Source of the DNA: Gp13-AA77 sp036521995
GTDB taxonomy: Bacteria > Acidobacteriota > Terriglobia > UBA7540
NCBI GenBank assembly: GCA_036521995.1
Contig: DATDGR010000264.1
Location: forward strand, 1 to 42,083
Reading direction: 5' to 3'
Length of the DNA stretch: 42,083 nucleotides
Shown here: in pieces, positions 1 through 8,314 of the stretch
How positions within the stretch are numbered: the stretch's first letter is position 1
Layout: the number at the start of each line of letters is the position of its first letter
The notes under the pieces: model-generated
Seen by the model: the letters and a program-made list of their open reading frames with translations, nothing else
Databases searched by the model: none
What the model was told of the DNA's origin: nothing
Translations under genes and position numbers: made by a program

Positions 1-33
1 GACGAAGCTTCGTTCTACGAACTCCGCTTCGTC
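1..33. repeat. Nested inverted repeat at the window edge
   Basis: Outer arms GACGAAGC (1-8) and GCTTCGTC (26-33) are perfect reverse complements. Inside them TTCGT (9-13) and ACGAA (17-21) form a second stem with a 3-base loop, leaving a CTCC bulge at 22-25. The outer stem may extend left beyond the window. It could be a terminator of an unseen gene, a REP-like element or the end of a mobile element; the sequence alone does not decide. Confidence 0.5.
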
Positions 34-82
34 GTGGTTCAAGTCTAGGAGTGCGGTCGCGGCCTCAAGGGTCTGCGATGAA

Positions 83-113
83 CGGTCCGGCCAAGAACAA
101 GAGCGCCGGACCG
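83..113 (-). terminator. GC-rich stem-loop downstream of the SRPBCC gene
   Basis: Perfect 9-bp stem CGGTCCGGC (83-91) and GCCGGACCG (105-113) with a 13-base loop. It lies about 80 bases after the stop of the minus-strand SRPBCC gene, so it could end that transcript. There is no T-run on the exit side, so this is a weak call. The rest of 1-192 holds no supported gene. Confidence 0.3.
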
Positions 114-192
114 CCCTTGACCCCGCGCCCGCACGCGGCAGGGGTCGTGTCTCTAAATTGTGCTTGACTACGCCGACGCCGTTATAGACGCG

Positions 193-759
193 CTACCCTT
201 GCTCTGCGAGGAATTTCTCGAGCGGCTCCCAATAGTGGGCTTTCCATCCCGCCGCCAAGCTTTCACCCCGGCCCGCGGGAAAGCCCGCGTGGTCAAAGAT
301 GATTTTGGTCCCGGCGCCTTGCTCCACGAGCTCGAATTTCGCAATCGAGTAGACGCCCGGATTCCAGCTGCCCGCTCGCCAGGCTTGGACAATTCGCTGG
401 TCCGGTATGAGTTCGATTTGTCGCCCCGTGATGTACCCTCCGAAGAGTGTGAAGGCGCCTCCCAATTCACGACTGATCTGGGTGGGCTTGCCTCCGGGAG
501 GCATGGACTGCATGACTCCGCTGAGTTGTATGATCTTGTCGAACTGTTTGGTGTCGATGAGTGCTTCGTATACACGCTTCCTGTTCCCTTTGAAAACGGT
601 CTCTTGATGAATGGATTCGGCCGAATAAGAGATCTCCCCCTCGGTTTCCGCCCGTGGCTTGGCTGAGCCCAGAGCAAGACTGCCGAAAATGATGGCGGCA
701 CCGGTGATCACCTGCCGGCGCGTTGGGGAACCGAATATTGCGTTTTCCGCTCTCATCAT
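193..759 (-). CDS. Tat-exported SRPBCC (AHSA1-like) family protein
   Basis: A 188-residue protein with an N-terminal twin-arginine signal: TRRQVITGAA followed by a hydrophobic stretch ending near residue 33. The rest fits the SRPBCC/AHSA1 helix-grip fold: an early VYEALIDTKQF segment where the substrate pocket begins, a central GGAFTLFGGYITG strand pair, the IVQAWRAGSW strand and a closing GWKAHYWEPLEKFL helix. The fold binds hydrophobic ligands, but the ligand here is unknown. Two adjacent ATG codons follow a GGGAGGG ribosome site; the second (756) has the better spacing. Export by Tat is unusual for this mostly cytosolic family and suggests a periplasmic role. A second SRPBCC gene lies at 39986-40462. 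It is transcribed away from the next gene, with no obvious operon partner. Confidence 0.8.
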   Translation of the reverse strand: MMRAENAIFGSPTRRQVITGAAIIFGSLALGSAKPRAETEGEISYSAESIHQETVFKGNRKRVYEALIDTKQFDKIIQLSGVMQSMPPGGKPTQISRELGGAFTLFGGYITGRQIELIPDQRIVQAWRAGSWNPGVYSIAKFELVEQGAGTKIIFDHAGFPAGRGESLAAGWKAHYWEPLEKFLAEQG

Positions 760-871
760 TGCCCTCCCAGGTTCTTGCGGTGCAACGTCGCTGCATCAGA
801 GCACGCGATCAAAATATGTTTAATATCATGTTTTCCTGTTGAAATTGTCGCCGGCGACCCCCTTGGATGCA

Positions 872-904
872 ATTCGCGACGCGAATCCAGGGTCAGCTTG
901 ACCC
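872..904. promoter_or_regulatory. Two adjacent dyad symmetries upstream of ggt
   Basis: ATTCGC-GAC-GCGAAT (872-886) is followed four bases later by GGGTCA-GCT-TGACCC (890-904). Both are perfect 6-bp dyads with 3-base centres, in the intergenic region between the divergent SRPBCC and ggt genes. They could be operator half-sites for either gene or short hairpins. No regulator can be assigned. Confidence 0.3.
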
Positions 905-1042
905 CATGCGGTTTTTACCCTAGATTTGGAGTTCGGCTATCCCCGCCCGTTTAGCCAGCAGGTTGGTGAAAAAGGATCGCTGCGAGGTTTCCCGCATCCG
1001 TTATTGATTTGGATCAAATTCACGGGCTGCGGCCGTCGCCCC

Positions 1043-2764
1043 ATGTTCAGGCAAGACAAAACCCGCCTTTCTAGTCTCCTCCCCGTGACTCTTGTCGGGC
1101 TGGCGGTGGCCTCCACGGCCGGGCTCGCCCTGGAGCCGGTGGCCGGACGGCACGGGATGGTGGCGTCGAGCGAGCCCAACGCTTCCGAAGCCGGGGTGGA
1201 GATCCTTCGCGCCGGGGGCAATGCCGTGGATGCCGCGGTGGCGGTTGGTTTCGCGCTGGCGGTCACGCATCCCTTTGCCGGCAACATCGGCGGAGGCGGG
1301 TTCATGCTGCTGCGTCTGGCTTCGGGTGAGACGGCTTTCGTTGACTACCGCGAGGAAGCTCCGGGCGCGGCTTCTCATAACATGTACCTGGACGCTTCGG
1401 GCAATCCCATTCCGGGCGCGAGCCTGGAGGGAGCGCTGGCTTCGGGCGTGCCCGGCACGGTGGCTGGACTGGCTCTCGCCGAGGGGAAATACGGCAAGCT
1501 CGGACTGCGCCACGTGATGGATCCCGCTATCCGTCTCGCCTCCGAGGGGTTCGAAGTCAGCTACACCCTGGCGCAGGACCTGCGTGGGGAAAGCGCGAAG
1601 CTGGGCAAGTACGATGAGTCGCGCCGCATCTTCCTGCGCGATGGCAAGTTTTACGAGGCCGGCGAGATCTTCAAGCAGCCGGAGCTGGCAGCGACGCTGC
1701 GGGAGATCGCCGAACACGGTCCGGACGCCTTTTACCACGGCCCGATTGCCCGCGAGATCGCGGTCAGCATGGAGAAGAATCACGGCTTGATCACGCTGGC
1801 CGACCTGGCCGAGTATCAAGCCAAGATCCGGCAGCCGCTGGTGGGGCATTTCCGGGGATACACCATCCTGACCGCGCCGCCGCCGAGCTCGGGCGGAATA
1901 GGGCTCCTGGAAATGCTCAACATTCTGGAGCCGCTCGACCTGGGAGCGCCCGATTCGTATGCGTCCATGCACCTGATCATCGAGGCGCAGCGCCGCGCCT
2001 ATGCCGACCGGGCCGAGTACCTGGGCGATGCGGATTTCGTGAAGGTCCCGGTGGCCGGCCTCACCAACAAGGACTACGCCGCTCGCTTGCGCCAGGAGAT
2101 GCTGGCCTCCAGGCCGGACGCCCCAGTGCGAGCCGGAGAGCCCGCCGCAGCCGAGCCCGGCACCACCACGCATTACTCGGTGGTGGACGCTGAGGGCAAC
2201 GCGGTGTCGAACACTTACACTCTCAACGCCGGCTACGGCTCGGGCCTCACGGTGGAAGGCGCCGGGTTTCTGCTTAACGATGAAATGGACGATTTCGCCG
2301 CCAAGCCCGGATCGCCCAACTTGTTCGGCCTGATTCAGGGCGAAGCCAACGCCATTGCACCCCACAAGCGCCCTCTTTCCTCCATGACGCCCACGATTGT
2401 TCTCGAGGACTCGTCTGCGAGCGGTTCTGGCGGTCAACCCGACCTTCGCCTGGTGCTGGGCTCGCCGGGAGGGGGCACCATCATTAACACGGTGCTCGAA
2501 GTACTGCTGAACGCGCTCGTCTTCCACCTCGATATTCAGCAGGCGGTTGACCTTCCCCGTTTCCATGACCAGTGGATGCCCGACCAGGTGCTGCTGGAAG
2601 ACACGATTTCGGAGGACACGGCGGCGCGCCTGACTGAGGCCGGTTACAAGCTGAAACGAGTGGGCAGCTTGGGAGACTGCGAGGCTATCGAAGTAGACCC
2701 GCGCACCGGCTGGCGCTTTGGCGCCTCCGATCCGCGGAGTGGCGGAAGGGCGGTCGGCTACTGA
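1043..2764 (+). CDS. ggt: Gamma-glutamyltransferase (glutathione hydrolase)
   Basis: Ntn-hydrolase that transfers or hydrolyses gamma-glutamyl groups of glutathione and related peptides in the periplasm. The ATG at 1043 gives 573 residues and puts a signal peptide (LLPVTLVGLAVASTAGLA) at the N-terminus; the frame is open upstream to a TTG at 926, but that adds unlikely sequence. The large-subunit start ASEAGVEILRAGGNAVDAA and the GNIGGGGFML loop are classic. Self-cleavage should occur before the first Thr of TTHYSVVDAEGN (about Thr375), giving the small subunit with NDEMDDF, KRPLSSMTPTIV and the oxyanion loop GSPGGGTI. Length is normal for the family. Its stop overlaps the next ATG by one base (TGATG), so the two are probably translationally coupled. 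Confidence 0.95.
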   Translation: MFRQDKTRLSSLLPVTLVGLAVASTAGLALEPVAGRHGMVASSEPNASEAGVEILRAGGNAVDAAVAVGFALAVTHPFAGNIGGGGFMLLRLASGETAFVDYREEAPGAASHNMYLDASGNPIPGASLEGALASGVPGTVAGLALAEGKYGKLGLRHVMDPAIRLASEGFEVSYTLAQDLRGESAKLGKYDESRRIFLRDGKFYEAGEIFKQPELAATLREIAEHGPDAFYHGPIAREIAVSMEKNHGLITLADLAEYQAKIRQPLVGHFRGYTILTAPPPSSGGIGLLEMLNILEPLDLGAPDSYASMHLIIEAQRRAYADRAEYLGDADFVKVPVAGLTNKDYAARLRQEMLASRPDAPVRAGEPAAAEPGTTTHYSVVDAEGNAVSNTYTLNAGYGSGLTVEGAGFLLNDEMDDFAAKPGSPNLFGLIQGEANAIAPHKRPLSSMTPTIVLEDSSASGSGGQPDLRLVLGSPGGGTIINTVLEVLLNALVFHLDIQQAVDLPRFHDQWMPDQVLLEDTISEDTAARLTEAGYKLKRVGSLGDCEAIEVDPRTGWRFGASDPRSGGRAVGY

Positions 2765-3615
2765 TGGAGTACGGCCTCTCAACCCGACTGTTTGCGGCCG
2801 AGCGTCTGAGTTCACGCCTGCTCGACCGCATTTTGCAGGCCGGCTTCCGCGAGATCGAAATCTTTGCTGCGCCGGAACATCTGGACTACCGCGACGTTCA
2901 TCACGTTCGCGACGTGGCCCAGTGGTTCGGCGACTTGGGGGTGGCGCTTCACTCCGTACATGCGCCGCTCTTTTCTGAGCCCGGCGGAGGCCGCCGAGGC
3001 GGCCTCGCCATCTCCATTGCCTACACGGAGCGCCGGCTGCGCATCGACTCCATGGACGAAATCAAACACACCCTGGAAGTGGCAGAGCGCCTCCCCTTCC
3101 GTTTCCTGGTGCTGCACCTGGGGCTCGATACGGACGAATACACACTGGAGAGGTACGACGCCGCTTTCACCTCGCTCGAGCACCTTCGCGTCTTCGCCAA
3201 AGAGCGCGGAGTGAGCCTGCTGCTGGAGAACACGGCGGCGGAACTGGGCAAGCCCTCACGCCTGATTCAGTTCCTCTCCTACACGCACCTGGACGACGTT
3301 GGAGTCTGCTTCGACGTTGGCCACGCCCATCTGAGCGGTGACCCGCTTGAGGGCCTTCGAACGTTGCGCGAGCGCGTGGCTTCGGCTCATCTCCATGATA
3401 ACCACGGCGAGAGGGACGAGCATTTGATGCCGTTTGAGGGCGGGACCGTCTGGCCGAGTCTGATTCAGGATCTGTCGGACGCCTCGGCCGCCAAGAGCGG
3501 TGGTCTTTGTGCCTTTTTGGAGTTGCAGGATCGCGGGCCGGAAGCTACCAGCCTGCCGCGCGTCCGTGAGGTGGTTCAAAAGCTCGAAGAACTTGGAGGA
3601 GAACGGCGGGAGTAG
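2764..3615 (+). CDS. Sugar phosphate isomerase/epimerase family TIM barrel
   Basis: A 283-residue protein of the xylose isomerase-like/AP endonuclease 2 superfamily. Likely metal ligands are visible in order along the barrel: Glu in LLLENTA (about 155), Asp and His in CFDVGHAHLSG (about 185), His in ASAHLHDNHGERDEHLMPFEG (about 215) and Glu in CAFLELQDRG (about 255). Family members isomerise sugars or inositols, or cut DNA at abasic sites; the short DNHGERDEH loop fits the sugar isomerase-type branch better, but the substrate cannot be read. It starts inside the ggt stop codon, so it is co-expressed with ggt. About 107 bases separate it from the next gene and may hold a new promoter. Confidence 0.85.
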   Translation: MEYGLSTRLFAAERLSSRLLDRILQAGFREIEIFAAPEHLDYRDVHHVRDVAQWFGDLGVALHSVHAPLFSEPGGGRRGGLAISIAYTERRLRIDSMDEIKHTLEVAERLPFRFLVLHLGLDTDEYTLERYDAAFTSLEHLRVFAKERGVSLLLENTAAELGKPSRLIQFLSYTHLDDVGVCFDVGHAHLSGDPLEGLRTLRERVASAHLHDNHGERDEHLMPFEGGTVWPSLIQDLSDASAAKSGGLCAFLELQDRGPEATSLPRVREVVQKLEELGGERRE

Positions 3616-3722
3616 CAAGCATCGGCACGGAGCCCGGAGGCCACAGAGTCTTTCCCGCCGCCGGGTGGCAAGTGTTAACACCTCTCTCGCAGAATTCGCA
3701 GAAGCGTCGCTGAGAAAACAAT

Positions 3723-5030
3723 ATGGAACTCCCTGTGGTTGAGATCCGCGACATTTCAAATCACGCCGGCCGGGACGTGATCATTCAGGGCTGGCTCTAC
3801 AACCTCCGCGAGAGCGGCAAGCTGCTGTTTCCACTCTTCCGCGACGGCACGGGCGTGATTCAAGGTGTGGTGGTAAAGTCGGCCGTGCCGCTCGAGGTCT
3901 TCGAGCGCGTCAAAGGCCTGACTCAGGAGTCATCCGTGCGAGTTGCCGGCAAAGCCCGTGCCGACCAGCGCGCGCCGGGCGGCTTCGAACTTGATGTTTC
4001 CGGTATCGAGGTGATCCAGCGCGTGCCCAGCGAGCAACCTTATCCCATCACGCCCAAGGAGCACGGGGTTGAATTTCTCATGGATCACCGCCATCTATGG
4101 CTCCGCTCGGCGCGTCAGCGGGCGATTCTGGGCGTACGCCACGAAATCATCAAGGTCACGCGCGATTTCTTCGACCATCGCGGCTTCACCCTGGTGGACA
4201 CGCCCATCTTCACGCCGGCCGCCTGTGAGGGCACCACCACCTTGTTCGAAGTCGGATACTTCGACGACAAGGCTTACTTGACGCAGTCCGGCCAGCTCTA
4301 CAACGAGGCCGCTGCCATGGCCGTGGGCAAGACCTATTGTTTCGGCCCGACCTTCCGGGCGGAGAAATCCAAGACCCGCCGGCACCTGACCGAATTCTGG
4401 ATGGTGGAGCCCGAGGTGGCTTTTGCCCATCTCGAAGAAGTCTGCGTGCTGGCCGAGGAATTGGTGGCTTATATTGCGAACTGCGTGCTGGAAAAACGCC
4501 GAACCGAGTTGAAGACACTGGAACGCGACGTCAGCAAGCTCGAAGCGGTGAAGCTTCCCTTTCCCCGCCTGACCTATGATGAGGCGGTGAAGATCCTCGA
4601 GGAGAAGGGCAGTGAAATCAGGTGGGGTGGCGACTTCGGAGGCACGGACGAAACGATTCTCAGCGAGCAGTTCGATCGTCCCGTGTTGGTGACGCACTAT
4701 CCGGCCGCCGTCAAGGCGTTTTACATGGCTCCTGACCCGAAACGGCCCGAATTGGCCCTGGGCGTGGACATGCTCGCGCCCGAAGGCTACGGCGAAATCG
4801 TGGGCGGCGGCGAGCGCCTGGCCGACTATGAGGAGCTGATGAAACGGATTGCTAGGGAGAACTTGCCGCAGGAGAACTTCGAGTGGTATCTCGACCTGCG
4901 CCGCTACGGCAACGTGCCGCACGCAGGCTTCGGCATGGGAATCGAGCGCGTGGTGGCTTGGATCTGCGGGTTGGATCACGTGCGGGAGACGATTCCTTTT
5001 CCGCGCATGTTGTACCGGCTGAAACCGTAG
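3723..5030 (+). CDS. asnS: Asparaginyl-tRNA synthetase
   Basis: Class IIb aminoacyl-tRNA synthetase, 435 residues, cytosolic; charges tRNA-Asn with asparagine. The N-terminal OB-fold anticodon domain is recognisable (VIIQGWLYNLRESG, residues 18-31). The catalytic core follows with motif 1 around DFFDHRGFTLVDTPI, motif 2 FRAEKSKTRRHLTEFWMVEP and motif 3 GFGMGIERVVAWICGLDHVR ending in TIPFPR near the C-terminus. Class IIb AspRS shares much of this; the compact size without the large bacterial AspRS insert, the EFWMVEPE motif and the ICGLDHVRETIPFPR ending favour AsnRS. The ATG at 3723 starts directly in OB-fold sequence. Confidence 0.93.
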   Translation: MELPVVEIRDISNHAGRDVIIQGWLYNLRESGKLLFPLFRDGTGVIQGVVVKSAVPLEVFERVKGLTQESSVRVAGKARADQRAPGGFELDVSGIEVIQRVPSEQPYPITPKEHGVEFLMDHRHLWLRSARQRAILGVRHEIIKVTRDFFDHRGFTLVDTPIFTPAACEGTTTLFEVGYFDDKAYLTQSGQLYNEAAAMAVGKTYCFGPTFRAEKSKTRRHLTEFWMVEPEVAFAHLEEVCVLAEELVAYIANCVLEKRRTELKTLERDVSKLEAVKLPFPRLTYDEAVKILEEKGSEIRWGGDFGGTDETILSEQFDRPVLVTHYPAAVKAFYMAPDPKRPELALGVDMLAPEGYGEIVGGGERLADYEELMKRIARENLPQENFEWYLDLRRYGNVPHAGFGMGIERVVAWICGLDHVRETIPFPRMLYRLKP

Positions 5031-5067
5031 CCCGTCGAGATCCAGAACCGCTTCTCAGGTTAAGACC

Positions 5068-5973
5068 GTGAAGATCCGCATTCTGGGGGTGCCGCTCGAC
5101 CTTGGCCAGGAGCGCCGCGGCGTTGACATGGGGCCGTCGGCCATTCGCGCGGCCGGCCTTAATTCAGCCCTGAAGGCCCTGGGGCATCAGGTGGAAGATG
5201 CGGGAAATGTCCACGTAAAGCTGGCCGAGGAACAGCCCTTCGGCGACCGGCGGGCCAAGTATCTCAACGAAATCTCGGAAACCTGCCAGGAAGTGGCGAC
5301 TCGCGTCTGCCAGACGCTGGAGGACGGATGCTTTCCCTTGTCGCTTGGGGGCGACCACTCGATGGCCATCGGAACTGTGTCAGGCGTCTCCAAGTTTTAC
5401 CGGGACCGCGAGCAGTCGATGGGCCTTCTCTGGATCGACGCTCACGGCGACATGAACACACCGGAAAGCAGTCCGAGCGGCAACGTTCACGGCATGCCCT
5501 TTGCGGCCGTGCTCGGGATCGGTTCCGAAGCTCTCACCCACATCTTCGACTTTGCTCCCAAAGTGCGTGCAAAGGACTGCGTCCTGGTTGGAGTGCGCGA
5601 CGTCGACTCCAGGGAACGCCGCCTAATTCGCGCCTCCGGCGTTAACGTTTTCACGATGCGGGACATCGATGAGCTCGGGATGCGCACCGTCATGCAGCAG
5701 AGCCTTGAACTTGCGACGCGCGACACCGAGGGCTTCGTGGTTTCGTTCGACCTTGACGTGGTAGACCCGGACGAAGCGCCGGGGGTAGGGACAGCGGTGC
5801 CGGGGGGAATCACTTTTCGCGAGACCCACCTGGCCATGGAGATCATCGCCGACAGCAAGAAGATGCTAGCGCTCGAGATCGTGGAGGTGAATCCGATTCT
5901 CGACACGCTGAACCGCACCGCCGTCCTCAGCGTGGGCTTGGCCAGCTCGGCGCTGGGGAAGAAGATCCTGTAG
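5068..5973 (+). CDS. rocF: Arginase-type ureohydrolase
   Basis: A 301-residue ureohydrolase, most likely arginase (arginine to ornithine plus urea), using two manganese ions. All metal-binding motifs are present: SLGGDHSMAIG (about 94-104), WIDAHGDMNTPE (about 121-132) and SFDLDVVDPDEAPG (about 225-238). The N-terminal LGVPLDLGQERRGVDMGPSAI and the C-terminal EIVEVNPILDTLNRTA are typical of arginases. Agmatinases share the metal motifs, so the substrate is likely but not proven; the SPSGNVHGMP loop matches the arginase version. The start is GTG at 5068, with only weak ribosome-site sequence upstream. It lies 37 bases after asnS and is probably in the same transcript. Confidence 0.9.
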   Translation: MKIRILGVPLDLGQERRGVDMGPSAIRAAGLNSALKALGHQVEDAGNVHVKLAEEQPFGDRRAKYLNEISETCQEVATRVCQTLEDGCFPLSLGGDHSMAIGTVSGVSKFYRDREQSMGLLWIDAHGDMNTPESSPSGNVHGMPFAAVLGIGSEALTHIFDFAPKVRAKDCVLVGVRDVDSRERRLIRASGVNVFTMRDIDELGMRTVMQQSLELATRDTEGFVVSFDLDVVDPDEAPGVGTAVPGGITFRETHLAMEIIADSKKMLALEIVEVNPILDTLNRTAVLSVGLASSALGKKIL

Positions 5974-6040
5974 TCTGCTTGCGTTGCGTGACCGCCTTGG
6001 CCCTCGGCCAATCCCATTCTCGGCCCGAAGGAACTCCATC

Positions 6041-7222
6041 TTGAGTAAACGAATTCGACTCGGCATCCTATTTGGCGGCCGTTCCGGTGAGCACGAAGTC
6101 TCGCTGATCTCGGCGGCGTCGGTGCTCAAGGCGCTCGATCCGAGAAAGTACGAGATAGTTCCAATTGGAATCACGCGTAAGGGCCAGTGGCGGGTGGGGT
6201 CGACACCTCAGCAGTTTGCAAGCGCGCCTGAACGCGCGCTGGCCGCCGTCCTCGAGCAAGGTCAGGTGGTGACCGCGTCAGCCGATCCCAGCCGGCCCGG
6301 CCTCCTGCCGGTCGAGAATCGTGCTTCGACGCCTGACGTGGCGGATCAACGCCTGGACGTGATCTTCCCCATTCTTCACGGCACCTTTGGTGAAGACGGC
6401 ACGGTGCAGGGACTGCTTGAGCTGGCGGATATTCCTTACGTGGGCGCGGGGGTTCTTGCCTCGGCCGCCGGTATGGACAAGGACGCAATGAAGCGGCTCT
6501 TCCGCGACGCCGGCTTGCCAGTGGTGGAGTGGATCCTGGTGCTGAGGAACGACTGGGAAAAGCATCCCGGTGTCTGGCGCCGCCGAATCGCTCGCGAGAT
6601 CGGCTATCCGCTCTTCGTGAAGCCCGCGAACCTCGGTTCCTCCGTGGGGATCAGTAAGGTTCACGGGTCCGGAGAGATCACGGCCGCTATCGATCTAGCG
6701 GCGCGCTTCGACCGCAAGATCGTAGTTGAAAAGGGACTCGACGCGCGTGAGATTGAATGCTCCGTGCTCGGCAATGACCATCCCATGGCGTCTCTGCCCG
6801 GCGAGGTCGTTCCGGTTAACGAGTTTTACGACTACGAGGCCAAGTATGTGAAGAAAGGGTCGGAGCTGGTGATCCCCGCAAAGCTGGGACGGCGCCGGAC
6901 CCGGCGGGTTCAGGACTTAGCCGTGCGCGCCTTTCTCGCAATTGATGGCGCGGGCATGGCCCGAGTGGACTTCCTGCTCGACCGCGCCCGCGGCAAGCTC
7001 TTCGTGAACGAAATCAACACCATTCCCGGCTTTACACCGATCAGTATGTACCCCAAGCTGTGGGAAGCTAGCGGGATTCTTTATCCGGAGCTGATCGATC
7101 GTCTGGTTCAACTGGCGCTGGAACGGCACCGCGAGAAGAGGCGCAACTCCTTCCGGCACGACGAGCCGGGTCCACCCCGACAGCGCGTCGCGATGGCCAG
7201 ATGTCAGGGAGAAAGGCGTTAA
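6041..7222 (+). CDS. ddl: D-alanine--D-alanine ligase
   Basis: ATP-grasp ligase that makes D-Ala-D-Ala for peptidoglycan precursors in the cytosol. The start chosen is TTG at 6041 because AAGGA lies just upstream and the protein then begins SKRIRLGILFGGRSGEHEVS, the family's usual N-terminus; a longer frame from 5984 adds poor sequence. Visible motifs: GGRSGEHEVSLISAASV (substrate loop), PILHGTFGEDGTVQGLLE, FVKPANLGSSVGISKV and the C-terminal NEINTIPGFTPISMYPKLW. The 393 residues include a basic tail of about 30 residues after the last conserved helix, which is longer than usual. The gene ends the plus-strand housekeeping run and converges on the tyrosine kinase gene. Confidence 0.95.
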   Translation: MSKRIRLGILFGGRSGEHEVSLISAASVLKALDPRKYEIVPIGITRKGQWRVGSTPQQFASAPERALAAVLEQGQVVTASADPSRPGLLPVENRASTPDVADQRLDVIFPILHGTFGEDGTVQGLLELADIPYVGAGVLASAAGMDKDAMKRLFRDAGLPVVEWILVLRNDWEKHPGVWRRRIAREIGYPLFVKPANLGSSVGISKVHGSGEITAAIDLAARFDRKIVVEKGLDAREIECSVLGNDHPMASLPGEVVPVNEFYDYEAKYVKKGSELVIPAKLGRRRTRRVQDLAVRAFLAIDGAGMARVDFLLDRARGKLFVNEINTIPGFTPISMYPKLWEASGILYPELIDRLVQLALERHREKRRNSFRHDEPGPPRQRVAMARCQGERR

Positions 7223-7249
7223 CTAGTCCTGGGATACGCCAAGGACGGG

Positions 7250-7263
7250 GAGCGACGGCGCTC
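7250..7263. terminator. Small stem-loop between convergent genes
   Basis: GAGCG and CGCTC with an ACGG tetraloop lie 28 bases after the ddl stop, between ddl and the converging tyrosine kinase gene. The stem is short and no T-run follows, so the terminator role is a guess from position. Confidence 0.25.
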
Positions 7264-7335
7264 CAAGGCCCGCGAGCCCCGGAGGCGTGGGCTACGGACA
7301 CGTCCTGAGCCCCTTTATTCGTAGTCGCGGCTCTT

Positions 7336-8289
7336 TTAGTGTCGGCTCTTCCCGTTCTTCGCACTCTGCTGCCCGGCACCGTGGCTCTGCCCGTAGTAAT
7401 ACTCGTACCCGTAACTCGAGCCGGAAGGAACGCGATTGAGAACCACACCCACCAGCTGGTTTTCCGCAAACTCCCGGCAAGCCTTCTGCGCCGTGTCGAA
7501 AGGCGTGACGCCGGACTGCACCACCACAAGTACGCCGTCGCAAACCTTGGCCAGAAGGCTCGCATCGGAAAGGAACACCGCCGGTGGCGAATCGAGGATA
7601 ATCCAATCAAACACCGGCGTAAAACGGTTGATCAAAGCCCGCAAGCGCCCCGTTCCGAGCAGTTCCACGGGATTGGGATTGGGCGAGCCCCCGGCGATGA
7701 TGAAGAAGTTATCTTCGGGACCTCGCTGAATAATCTCGAGGGCATCTACTTCACCTTTCAAATAGTCGGACAGGCCTGGTGCCGGAGATGCTCCTACGCC
7801 CTCGTGTACTCGCGAGATGCGCAAATCGGCGTCGATCACCAGCACGCTGCGCTGCTGCTGACGGGCGATAGCCCGTGCCAAATTGAGAGTCACAAATGTC
7901 TTGCCCTCGCTAGGCAGCGCGCTCGTGACCAGCACCGTCTGCAACGGCTGCTTTTCACGGATATGGTAAAGCCGCGAACGTAGCGTGCGAAATTCCTCTG
8001 CCCCGGAAGGGTGCAGGGCACCGGCGGGATCGGCAAAAAGAACGGCCCTAGAGTTCGGCCTCCACTCAGAGGCGGGGTGCTGCTGACGAAGGGCGTCGAG
8101 AGTAAGGGGCTCGAAAGCAGCGCCTACTATCTCGCTGGCCCGTGTCCGCAAGGGTTCAGCGGCAGCCGGGGCGAGCGGCGCCATCAGTTCGTCGGCCAAC
8201 GCGGGCTCGGGCCGCCCGGCGACGGGCGCCTTGGGGGCCTCACCCCGCTCGAGTTCTGCCTTCTTCAGTGCTTCGTGAATTCGACTCAT
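7336..8289 (-). CDS. Exopolysaccharide-type tyrosine kinase (CpsD/CapB-like)
   Basis: Cytosolic BY-kinase of 317 residues, the free-standing catalytic half of a Wzc/CpsD system, which normally controls polysaccharide chain length and export. It opens with MSRIHEALKKAELERG, a signature of chain-length-associated kinases. Walker A is SALPSEGKT, Walker A' is VLVIDADLR and Walker B is WIILDSPPA. A tyrosine-rich tail (YGYEYYYGQ, about 293-301) is the expected autophosphorylation cluster. No Wzz-type membrane domain is attached and none is encoded nearby. It is the last gene of a three-gene minus-strand operon, 25 bases after the AAA ATPase gene. The same pair occurs in PEP-CTERM/exosortase EPS loci, but no exosortase is in this window. 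Confidence 0.9.
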   Translation of the reverse strand: MSRIHEALKKAELERGEAPKAPVAGRPEPALADELMAPLAPAAAEPLRTRASEIVGAAFEPLTLDALRQQHPASEWRPNSRAVLFADPAGALHPSGAEEFRTLRSRLYHIREKQPLQTVLVTSALPSEGKTFVTLNLARAIARQQQRSVLVIDADLRISRVHEGVGASPAPGLSDYLKGEVDALEIIQRGPEDNFFIIAGGSPNPNPVELLGTGRLRALINRFTPVFDWIILDSPPAVFLSDASLLAKVCDGVLVVVQSGVTPFDTAQKACREFAENQLVGVVLNRVPSGSSYGYEYYYGQSHGAGQQSAKNGKSRH

Positions 8290-8314
8290 GCAAAGTTCCT
8301 TTCGATGCGCTATT

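Noticed and set aside
34..60. tRNA-like GGTTCAAGTC element near the left edge
   Set aside because: The flanking bases do not pair into a T-stem and no other tRNA arms fit.
1001..2815. 604-codon open frame on the minus strand opposite ggt
   Set aside because: It is a high-GC antisense shadow of ggt. It has no recognisable domain and its composition mirrors the codon bias of the real gene.
4095..4979. 294-codon minus-strand frame opposite asnS
   Set aside because: Shadow of a well-supported synthetase on the other strand, with no family features.
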